Positions 1-5,425 of a DNA stretch of 7,194 nucleotides are shown one piece after another. Positions within the stretch are counted from its first letter, which is position 1. Every line of letters starts with the position of its first letter. Under the pieces are notes generated by a model. That model was not told where the DNA came from and searched no databases. It saw only the letters and a list, made by a program, of their open reading frames with translations. The position numbers were made by a program, and so were the translations under genes. Origin of the DNA: Methanobacteriota archaeon (GTDB lineage: Archaea > Thermoplasmatota > Poseidoniia > Poseidoniales > Poseidoniaceae); NCBI GenBank assembly GCA_009936765.1, contig JAACDL010000149.1, positions 1 through 7,194 of the forward strand, given 5' to 3'.

Positions 1-1
1 T

Positions 2-1321
2 GCAACTCAAGTGCAAAAAGATACCATTCCTATAGCATTACAAGGCAAAGATGTGATTGGCCAAGCCCGAACTGGTTCTGGAAAGACAGCAGCATTTGGG
101 CTCCCAACAATGAATTCATGCCAACCTACTGGTGAATTACAAGCACTGATACTAACTCCTACTAGGGAATTGGCAAATCAGGTTGCTGAAGAATTGAACA
201 CTATTCAAGGACAAGCCGGTCTCACTATATTGACTGTTTATGGAGGGACTGATTTAGAAAAGCAAGCTCGTGCTTTGAAGAAAGGTGTCGACATTATTGT
301 TGGAACACCTGGGCGTGTCATGGATATGACTGAAAGAGGTCATATCGACCTTACCAAGCCAACATCTTTCGTTCTCGATGAAGCAGATAGAATGCTCGAC
401 ATGGGATTCTTCCCAGACATCATGTGGGTTATTGGGAAGATGACAGGAAGAGAACAAACTCTTCTATTCTCAGCAACTTTCCCACAGGAAATCATTGATG
501 CCGCAAATGAATTCATGAACGAACCGGATTTCGTTCTAACAAATACTGAGAAGTTGGACATACCTCCAATTGACCAATATAGCGTCAGAATTGGCCGTGC
601 GAACAAATTGTGGGTTGTAGGACGACTACTATCACGAATGAGTGAAGAAGATCAAACAATAATTTTCACTAACACAAAAAGGATGGTTGACTTAATTGTT
701 CAGCGACTCAAAAAGCACAGATTCGATGTTGAAGGCCTTCATGGAGATATGTCTCAAAATCAGAGAGAGAAAATTATATCCGACTTCAAAGATGGAAATT
801 CAAGCGTAGTTGTAGCAACAGATGTTGCTGCTAGAGGAATTGACGTTGATGGTATCACTTTGGTAATCAATTATGACGTTCCTGACGATGTCGACAATTA
901 TGTCCACCGTATTGGGAGAACTGGTCGAATTGGGCGCAAAGGAGAAGCCTGGGTTTTAGTTGGTAGAGATGACATTCCTCAACTAAACAAGATTATCGCA
1001 ACACACTCTCTAGAAATTGTTTCTTCAGAAGCACCTGAACTTCCTGATGACATCAGTAGAGACCCTGTCAAGAAACAGGAAGATAATGCTGAAGCAGCAG
1101 ATGTTTTCGGAATGGTTCCAATAAGGCTAGTAACTACTTCGATGTCCAAATTTGCAATTGTAAATGAGATAACAACTTCACTGAAATGCCCTGAGTTAGC
1201 GGTTGGTGACATCGTCATTCATGATGACCACACTGTTGTTGAAGTGCACAATAAGCACGCTTCCCTAGCTGTAAGGTCATTCAATTCGAAAGATATTGAT
1301 GCATCAATAATCGAATCTTGA
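2..1321 (+). CDS. DEAD-box ATP-dependent RNA helicase, 5' end missing
   Basis: ATP-dependent RNA-unwinding enzyme of superfamily 2, expected in ribosome assembly or RNA remodelling in the cytoplasm. The frame is open to the left edge. The first codons read ATQVQ, the end of the Q motif, so the GTG at 11 is an internal valine and not the start; roughly 25-35 residues are probably missing. Counting from position 11, the motifs are ARTGSGKT (19-26, Walker A), PTRELA (50-55), TPGR (99-102), DEAD (123-126), SAT (154-156), IIFTNTK (217-223), ATDVAARGID (269-278) and HRIGRTGR (299-306). All are intact, so the enzyme should be active. Residues about 340-365 form an acidic linker. Residues about 367-436 resemble the DbpA/CsdA-type RNA-binding domain (GDIVIHDDHTVVEV), a tentative call. 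The TGA stop at 1319-1321 touches the stop of the opposite-strand gene. Confidence 0.96.
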   Translation, partial: ATQVQKDTIPIALQGKDVIGQARTGSGKTAAFGLPTMNSCQPTGELQALILTPTRELANQVAEELNTIQGQAGLTILTVYGGTDLEKQARALKKGVDIIVGTPGRVMDMTERGHIDLTKPTSFVLDEADRMLDMGFFPDIMWVIGKMTGREQTLLFSATFPQEIIDAANEFMNEPDFVLTNTEKLDIPPIDQYSVRIGRANKLWVVGRLLSRMSEEDQTIIFTNTKRMVDLIVQRLKKHRFDVEGLHGDMSQNQREKIISDFKDGNSSVVVATDVAARGIDVDGITLVINYDVPDDVDNYVHRIGRTGRIGRKGEAWVLVGRDDIPQLNKIIATHSLEIVSSEAPELPDDISRDPVKKQEDNAEAADVFGMVPIRLVTTSMSKFAIVNEITTSLKCPELAVGDIVIHDDHTVVEVHNKHASLAVRSFNSKDIDASIIES

Positions 1322-2275
1322 TTATTCTTCTTCATCTGAAGGTTTGTCTATTGTAATTATAGTGCCTGCAATACCAAGCATACCTAGTGTTGCAAGAGAC
1401 CAAGAAGACTGTATCTCCTGGGCCCATACATCTCTAGCTTCGCCGCAGTCACCAGTGACACTGGAATAAAATTCGCACGCTTCCACAGTTTCTTTTGCTA
1501 GCATTGCTCCTTCATCAAGCCATACATTTGCAAATGCCCCAAGGATTAAGATCACTGACAATGCTAATGCAGCCTTGTGAATATTACTCCAATTATTTCT
1601 GTAAATGAATTTCCACTTTCCTTTACCTGATGCCTGTTCTTTTCTGATTAAATCTCCAGCATTTACCCATTTGAACCAAGCAAGCCACATCAGAATCAGA
1701 ACTATCAGGAATCCCCATTGGTAAACAAAAGCATGGAAATCATGCATTGGTTGCTCACAGCCAATCATGTTAGGATTCTCTGCACATCCTGACATTGCTA
1801 GCGGGTACAATGCCACGAGTCTAGCAATATTCAAAATATAAACGATTACGCATGCTACAACTGCACTCTTTATTCGCAACCTCTGTGGTACTCCGCTACT
1901 CATCATAATCAGTACAGTGATGAATAACATCTCATGAACCCCAGCGCATTCATCTGAAACGTAAAGTCGTATTTGGTCTGCCCAGAAATCCGGATGCCTC
2001 AAAGTGACAAGTGTTGTCCACCCATTGTACTCTGATAGAGTTGCAGTCCCTGGACCATAGATCAATTCTAGCAACTGATACCAAATCCAGGCTTCAGATT
2101 CTTGAATGACCCCCAATGTGTTGGTTGGCTGAGTAATGAACCAGTAGAACATTTCAACGAGTAGCAGTGCTAATGGAATCCGCAAATAACCTTGAGCAAG
2201 TTTTCCAACTTCACCCCAAGAAAGGTCTTCGACCTCCTCTAGTAGTGGCTTGGATTCCTCGGCCATGTTACTCAA
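1322..2275 (-). CDS. Archaeosortase/exosortase family membrane protein
   Basis: Likely a membrane cysteine protease/transpeptidase that processes C-terminal sorting signals of surface proteins. The exosortase-fold active-site set is visible: Cys110 in DECAGVHE, Arg152 in NIARL and His181 in HDFHAFVYQ. Hydrophobic segments lie at about 31-48, 113-127, 136-160, 183-202, 236-252 and 292-308. Basic loops at 128-135 and 203-235 fit the inside, which places the active site outside. The family core ends near residue 203; about 110 further residues form a basic loop and two extra membrane segments. Outside loops hold Cys164/Cys173 and Cys267/Cys277. The first codon is TTG at 2275. An ATG three codons later (2266) is the alternative, but the AGGTG site fits TTG better. 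It diverges from the tusA operon. No candidate substrate with a sorting tail is seen here. I cannot name the subfamily. Confidence 0.88.
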   Translation of the reverse strand: MSNMAEESKPLLEEVEDLSWGEVGKLAQGYLRIPLALLLVEMFYWFITQPTNTLGVIQESEAWIWYQLLELIYGPGTATLSEYNGWTTLVTLRHPDFWADQIRLYVSDECAGVHEMLFITVLIMMSSGVPQRLRIKSAVVACVIVYILNIARLVALYPLAMSGCAENPNMIGCEQPMHDFHAFVYQWGFLIVLILMWLAWFKWVNAGDLIRKEQASGKGKWKFIYRNNWSNIHKAALALSVILILGAFANVWLDEGAMLAKETVEACEFYSSVTGDCGEARDVWAQEIQSSWSLATLGMLGIAGTIITIDKPSDEEE

Positions 2276-2343
2276 TAATCCACCTTATTGATGAACTCTC
2301 CACTTGTACGAGGGTTCAAGTTGGCTATCCCTTCGCCTAAACT
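2276..2343. promoter_or_regulatory. Divergent intergenic region between archaeosortase and tusA operon
   Basis: Both transcription units must start in or near this 68-base gap, by gene order. I see no convincing archaeal TATA box or BRE on either strand, and no clear operator palindrome. The + strand gene has an in-frame stop (TAA 2338-2340) just before its GTG and no Shine-Dalgarno site, which fits a leaderless message. The minus-strand gene has a Shine-Dalgarno site and so should have a short leader. Confidence 0.45.
2280..2286 (-). promoter_or_regulatory. Ribosome-binding site deciding the archaeosortase TTG start
   Basis: On the minus strand this reads AAGGTGG. Its AGGTG core (2285-2281) lies five bases before the TTG at 2275, exactly the spacing seen at ribA, but 14 bases before the ATG at 2266. 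It therefore favours TTG. Confidence 0.55.
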
Positions 2344-2574
2344 GTGGAACCGACTCACAAGCTAGATGTGTTGGGTCATTACTGTCCTGTGCCTGTAAGT
2401 CAAGCAAGAAAAGCCCTAGTCGATTTAACTCAAGGAGATGTGCTGATGGTAATAGCAGATGATCCTGAAACAATGCATGATATGCCAATACTTGTTGATA
2501 GACTCGGTCATCATCTAATCGATGTCCTCAAATCTGCGGGTGAATTGCGTTTCATTATGGAGGTGAGAGATTGA
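2344..2574 (+). CDS. tusA: TusA/SirA-family sulfur carrier protein
   Basis: A 76-residue cytoplasmic protein of the TusA fold, which carries sulfur as a persulfide on a conserved cysteine and hands it to partners in tRNA thiolation, cofactor synthesis or sulfur metabolism. The diagnostic N-terminal motif is present: LDVLGHYCPVPV, with Cys14-Pro15-Val16-Pro17 (CPxP). The following helix (QARKAL), the central strand (GDVLMVIADDPE) and a final strand (LRFIMEV) match the family, and length is close to the usual 75-81. The start is GTG at 2344; a TAA at 2338-2340 excludes anything longer. It is first in a four-gene operon and its stop overlaps the ribA start by four bases (TTGA). No cysteine desulfurase or DsrE-type partner is visible in the window, so its acceptor is unknown. 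The symbol denotes the family, not proven function. Confidence 0.9.
   Translation: MEPTHKLDVLGHYCPVPVSQARKALVDLTQGDVLMVIADDPETMHDMPILVDRLGHHLIDVLKSAGELRFIMEVRD
2559..2566 (+). promoter_or_regulatory. Strong Shine-Dalgarno site for ribA
   Basis: GGAGGTGA is a perfect match to the complement of the archaeal 16S 3' end. Its AGGTG core ends five bases before the TTG at 2571. It lies inside the last codons of tusA and selects TTG as the ribA start; no ATG is available nearby in that frame. Confidence 0.8.
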
Positions 2575-3173
2575 GTATCGACGAGGTTCCGAGCGAGGCA
2601 AAACTTCCAACTCAATATGGGGAATTCAATATCCGTGTATTCAATGAATCAGAAACTGGTTTTGACCACGTCGCTCTTTCACTGGGTGATATGTCTGGGC
2701 CAGACCCTGTTCTAATGAGGGTACATTCGGAATGTCTTACTGGAGATGTATTTGGTTCTCTGCGTTGTGACTGTGGACCTCAATTAGATGCAGCACTAAA
2801 TGCAATATCTGAGAAGGGTTGGGGTGTAGTTCTCTATCTGCGACAAGAAGGAAGAGGGATTGGTCTTCATGCAAAGATTCAGGCCTATCATCTTCAAGAC
2901 AGAGGGGCAGACACTTTAGATGCCAATTTAATGCTTGGATTGCCTGGAGATGCACGCAACTATAGAATTGCAAGTACCATGTTAGATGCCTTAGGTGTCT
3001 CTGATGTTAGCCTTCTATCGAACAATCCTGACAAAGCAAACCAACTGAGAAAATATGGAATCAATGTCGTAGAGATGGTGCCATTAATTGTTGGAGTCGG
3101 TTCAGGTAACCGTGATTATCTTCAAACCAAAGCAGAACGTATGGGCCATGATATCGATTTAGATGGTGATTGA
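2571..3173 (+). CDS. ribA: GTP cyclohydrolase II (stand-alone)
   Basis: Catalyses the first committed step of riboflavin synthesis: GTP to 2,5-diamino-6-ribosylamino-4(3H)-pyrimidinone 5'-phosphate, formate and pyrophosphate. At 200 residues it is close to the 196-residue E. coli RibA and aligns along its whole length as remembered. The zinc ligands are Cys55, Cys66 and Cys68 in HSECLTGDVFGSLRCDCG. The GTP-binding stretch LRQEGRGIGL is at 90-99, Tyr106 is in KIQAYHL, Asp127 and Arg129 are in GDAR, and the conserved SNNPDKANQL and VPLIVG segments follow. Nothing essential is missing. There is no RibB (DHBP synthase) domain fused to it. The start is TTG, supported by the Shine-Dalgarno site at 2559-2566, and overlaps the tusA stop. 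Many archaea use GTP cyclohydrolase III (ArfA) instead, so a bacterial-type RibA suggests past transfer; that is inference. Confidence 0.97.
   Translation: MSIDEVPSEAKLPTQYGEFNIRVFNESETGFDHVALSLGDMSGPDPVLMRVHSECLTGDVFGSLRCDCGPQLDAALNAISEKGWGVVLYLRQEGRGIGLHAKIQAYHLQDRGADTLDANLMLGLPGDARNYRIASTMLDALGVSDVSLLSNNPDKANQLRKYGINVVEMVPLIVGVGSGNRDYLQTKAERMGHDIDLDGD
3165..3170 (+). promoter_or_regulatory. Shine-Dalgarno site for the OsmC-family gene
   Basis: GGTGAT lies in the last ribA codons. Its GGTG ends five bases before the ATG at 3174, the same spacing as at ribA and the archaeosortase gene. The ribA stop TGA (3171-3173) directly precedes the ATG, so translation is probably coupled. Confidence 0.6.
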
Positions 3174-3572
3174 ATGGTTAGAATCGATGCTACTTATGAC
3201 GGAAATTTACGTTGCACAGCAACTCATGGGCCATCTGGTGCCAAACTGATTACTGACGCTCCTGTTGATAATATGGGCAAGGGCGAATCATTCTCTCCAA
3301 CAGATTTGCTAGCGACTTCAATGCTTTCTTGTGTAATGACTATTGTTGCAATAAGGGCTGAATCCAAGGAAATTGATGTTTCTGGAATGACAGGAAGTGT
3401 TGAGAAAACGATGTCAGCTAGTCCACGTCGTGTTGCAAAACTCGATGTTGTAGTCAACCTTCCTCCGGGCATATCTATGGATGACCGCGCTTGGTTAATT
3501 ACTGAAGGTTGCAATTGTCCAGTCTGTTTATCAGTTAGTGAATCAATGGAAGTTGACGTCACATTCCAATGA
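3174..3572 (+). CDS. OsmC-family thiol redox protein
   Basis: A 132-residue cytoplasmic protein of the OsmC/YhfA fold, a family whose studied members (Ohr, OsmC) reduce organic hydroperoxides through a pair of cysteines. Visible features are the SPTDLLATSMLSC segment (41-53), with Cys53 at the peroxidatic position in the long helix, and GCNCPVCLS (112-120), where Cys115 before Pro-Val fits the second conserved cysteine. Cys113 and Cys118 are extra and give a C-x-C-x-x-C cluster. The segment GKGESFSPTD is typical of the YhfA-like branch rather than Ohr. ATG follows the ribA TGA with no gap and has its own Shine-Dalgarno site. Third gene of the tusA operon; its neighbour suggests thiol or persulfide work more than bulk peroxide defence, which is inference. 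No signal peptide. Confidence 0.9.
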   Translation: MVRIDATYDGNLRCTATHGPSGAKLITDAPVDNMGKGESFSPTDLLATSMLSCVMTIVAIRAESKEIDVSGMTGSVEKTMSASPRRVAKLDVVVNLPPGISMDDRAWLITEGCNCPVCLSVSESMEVDVTFQ

Positions 3573-3581
3573 GTTGGTATT

Positions 3582-4175
3582 ATGCTAAACAATGCGCAAC
3601 ACTGGAATGATGCGTACAATGATGCCGACACAACTCAGTTAGGTTGGTATCAAAAGGAGCATGCTGTCTCAATGGATCTAATCTCATCTTGTGATGGGAA
3701 GAAGATTATCGATGTTGGAGCCGGAGCTACAACACTTGTCGACACACTTCTTTCGAATGATTATGATGTTACTGTATTGGATGTCTCATCAGAAGCTCTT
3801 CGAATTCTTTCTAAGAGACACGGGACTAATATGCAATATATTCAAGGCGATCTGGCCAATGAACTCAAATTAGGAGTTTTTGATATCTGGCATGATAGAG
3901 CAGTCTTACATTTCTTGTTGAAAGAAAGTGAAAGGAAATCCTATGTCGCAAATCTGGAATCGTGTATTGAAAGTGGAGGATATGCGGTAATTGAGACATT
4001 CTCCACCGATGGGGAACAGATGTGTTGTGGTCTTGATTTACACACATATGATGAACAAATGCTTACTGATTTGCTGGGTGATAATTGGGTTCTAGTGGAT
4101 TCAATTAGACACACACATATCAATCCATTCGGCGGCGAGCGTCCATATGTCTCGACAATTTTTAAGCGAAACTAA
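3582..4175 (+). CDS. Class I SAM-dependent methyltransferase
   Basis: A 197-residue cytoplasmic enzyme with a Rossmann-type SAM-binding fold. Motif I is KIIDVGAGATTLVDTLL (41-57), the acidic residue after strand 2 is Asp67 in VTVLDVSSEAL, and YIQGDL (86-91) supplies Asp90, the usual adenine-contacting position. DIWHDRAVLHFL (101-112) is the motif-IV region typical of small methyltransferases that open with an HW..xY..xxxxxxGWYQ segment, here at 7-24. Some relatives act on thiols or chalcogen oxyanions (thiopurine methyltransferase, TehB), but the substrate cannot be read from sequence. It starts nine bases after the osmC-family stop and is last in the operon. There is no strong Shine-Dalgarno site, so it may depend on translation from upstream. 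No truncation is evident. Confidence 0.88.
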   Translation: MLNNAQHWNDAYNDADTTQLGWYQKEHAVSMDLISSCDGKKIIDVGAGATTLVDTLLSNDYDVTVLDVSSEALRILSKRHGTNMQYIQGDLANELKLGVFDIWHDRAVLHFLLKESERKSYVANLESCIESGGYAVIETFSTDGEQMCCGLDLHTYDEQMLTDLLGDNWVLVDSIRHTHINPFGGERPYVSTIFKRN

Positions 4176-4190
4176 CCTTTAATCAAAGGT
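4175..4190 (+). repeat. Perfect inverted repeat at the methyltransferase stop codon
   Basis: ACCTTT-AATC-AAAGGT forms a 6-bp stem with a 4-base loop. It starts on the last base of the TAA stop (4173-4175). It could mark the operon's 3' end or protect the message; no T-run follows immediately, so it is not a classical intrinsic terminator. Confidence 0.5.
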
Positions 4191-4207
4191 GTTGGGCCAA
4201 CTGCTTA

Positions 4208-4318
4208 GTGTTTATCAAAAACATGGGCAGAATTCCCGCGCTATCAATTGTATCGATTCTTTTTCCTTCTATTGCATCTTTTCCGGTTTCAGGTTGTAGT
4301 AATCAAATGCTTACATAG
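4208..4318 (+). other. Doubtful 36-codon ORF with a lipoprotein-like signal
   Basis: From GTG 4208 (or ATG 4223) a short frame runs to TAG 4316-4318. It has an N-terminal basic part (FIKNMGRIP), a hydrophobic stretch (ALSIVSILFPSIASFP) and then VSGC, which fits the lipobox pattern [LVI][AST][GA]C, followed by only six residues. It overlaps the end of the opposite-strand gene by eight bases and has no ribosome-binding site. It may be the remnant of a lipoprotein gene or chance coding on a T-rich strand. Not called as a gene. Confidence 0.15.
4258..4282 (+). terminator. T-rich stretch, candidate archaeal terminator of the tusA operon
   Basis: The + strand carries TTTTT at 4260-4264 and TTTT at 4279-4282 within a pyrimidine-rich run. 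Archaeal RNA polymerase commonly stops at short T-runs without a hairpin. It lies about 85 bases after the methyltransferase stop and before the 3' end of the convergent gene, where a terminator is expected. Confidence 0.35.
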
Positions 4319-5342
4319 GCGGCTTCATTCCTCTTGGCCTAAATATTACCCACTTCATCTGCTTTATAAGATTCCAGTAAAATCGGAGTCCTTTTGCTAT
4401 TGATTTGAAAGGGTGTCTAATTATATTGAAAGGATTTCCTACTCCCTTGAGAGGGTACATGAATTGATCAATCATGTTGGGTTCAATGTATTCGTCTACT
4501 CCATATATTGACGGACGCTTGTCCTTAGGCATGTTATATGTCCCAAATATTTGGTCCCAAAGAGGAATTGCTGCACCATAATTTGTCCAAATCGCTTCAG
4601 GCTCATTGCTATGATGCCAATGATGCATTTCTGGAGTTCCCAAAAATGGGTGTAACCATCTGAATCGAAATCTGACATTTGCATGTAGTAGAAGTCCTAA
4701 CAGAATTTGGAAAATGGCGAATAACCCTGTGATTTCTGGACTGAATCCTGCTGCGACTAGGAATGCAAAGGCTGGGGCGATCAAAGTTCCATCAAATGGA
4801 TGTGCTCTAAATCCACTAACCCAATCTAGGTGCTCTGTGGAATGGTGAACAGCATGAAATTTCCATAATACTGGTATTTCATGATAAAATCTGTGAGTCC
4901 AATAACCTACAAAATCGAACAATAAAAACCCGGCTACAGGTAACCATTTACTCGGTATTTCAGCGACTAATGGTCTAATCAACAATCCCGGAATCCAAGC
5001 AAATGAAATAATTGCAACAATTACTGCAGCAATCAAACCAAGTAGATTCAATAATGGCGATGAGAATGCATAACTTAAATCTAATTTGTAAAGGGGTCGT
5101 CGTACTTTTTGTCCCCGATGGCGAGGAAACAATTTCTCTACAGGAACTACTAGAATAAACAGAACTAGTGCTACGAACAAACCTTCAGTTGAATAGTACA
5201 AAGCTCCTCCAACTATCAACAATGAAAGTAAACGAATAAATGCTACACCAAGCCATCCTCTTTGCTTTTTATCTGGTATTTGTTCTGGAATAAAATCAAT
5301 TTTCTCTGAGGGAAGTGGTTCAAATTTGATGTCACTTTCCAT
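4311..5342 (-). CDS. Fatty acid hydroxylase / sterol desaturase superfamily membrane protein
   Basis: A 343-residue integral membrane di-iron oxygenase-type protein that should hydroxylate or desaturate a lipid or isoprenoid. The histidine boxes are complete: HRFYH (150-154), HAVHH (163-167), a lone His220 in LLLHANV, and HHWHH (240-244, read as HxxHH from 240). GYWTHRFYH and the FRAHPFD segment (178-184) are family hallmarks. Hydrophobic segments lie near 32-48, 54-70, 97-118, 133-148, 186-200 and 204-220; the C-terminal 90 residues are soluble and basic. The start is ATG at 5342 with AAGGA five bases upstream. It is transcribed alone, divergent from the FMN reductase and convergent with the tusA operon. 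Redox partners are not evident, though the neighbouring flavin reductase could supply electrons (speculative). The substrate is unknown; sterols are not assumed. Confidence 0.93.
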   Translation of the reverse strand: MESDIKFEPLPSEKIDFIPEQIPDKKQRGWLGVAFIRLLSLLIVGGALYYSTEGLFVALVLFILVVPVEKLFPRHRGQKVRRPLYKLDLSYAFSSPLLNLLGLIAAVIVAIISFAWIPGLLIRPLVAEIPSKWLPVAGFLLFDFVGYWTHRFYHEIPVLWKFHAVHHSTEHLDWVSGFRAHPFDGTLIAPAFAFLVAAGFSPEITGLFAIFQILLGLLLHANVRFRFRWLHPFLGTPEMHHWHHSNEPEAIWTNYGAAIPLWDQIFGTYNMPKDKRPSIYGVDEYIEPNMIDQFMYPLKGVGNPFNIIRHPFKSIAKGLRFYWNLIKQMKWVIFRPRGMKPPM

Positions 5343-5347
5343 AAATG

Positions 5348-5352
5348 TCCTT
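5348..5352 (-). promoter_or_regulatory. Ribosome-binding site of the hydroxylase gene
   Basis: AAGGA on the minus strand, five bases before the ATG at 5342. It is shorter than the GGTG-type sites of the tusA operon but supports this start. Confidence 0.4.
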
Positions 5353-5377
5353 GCAGCATGCTAGTATTTCTATCTGA

Positions 5378-5391
5378 CTAGTTATTATTTT
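5378..5391. promoter_or_regulatory. AT-rich box shared by two divergent genes
   Basis: The 83-base gap 5343-5425 separates divergent genes. Its only strongly AT-rich block reads TTATTATTTT on + and AAAATAATAA on -. It lies about 35-48 bases from each start codon, so a TATA function would give leaders of roughly 10-20 bases on either side. The match to the archaeal TATA consensus is poor, so this is suggestive only. Confidence 0.25.
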
Positions 5392-5425
5392 CAATGCACA
5401 CCTTTGAGAACTGACACCACTTGCG

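Noticed and set aside
11..13. GTG as the helicase start codon
   Set aside because: The frame stays open to the left edge and the residues before it (ATQ) complete the conserved Q motif, so this codon is an internal valine.
979..1218. 79-codon minus-strand frame opposite the helicase C-terminus
   Set aside because: It is a shadow frame with no start signal or motif; the + strand frame continues without interruption.
3224..3631. 135-codon open frame on the minus strand
   Set aside because: It is antisense to the OsmC-family gene, shows no recognisable motif, and the + strand protein is clearly conserved.
4180..4185. A third TAATCA, matching the two stop-to-stop junction hexamers
   Set aside because: It lies in the hairpin loop region, not at a convergent stop pair, and a hexamer recurs often by chance in AT-rich DNA.
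4191..4310. Possible RNA gene in the gap after the operon
   Set aside because: No tRNA-like cloverleaf, T-loop motif, or extended pairing was seen apart from the small hairpin.
5361..5381. CTAGT/ACTAG inverted repeat in the divergent gap
   Set aside because: Arms of five bases separated by 11 are expected by chance in a gap of this composition, and the match does not extend.
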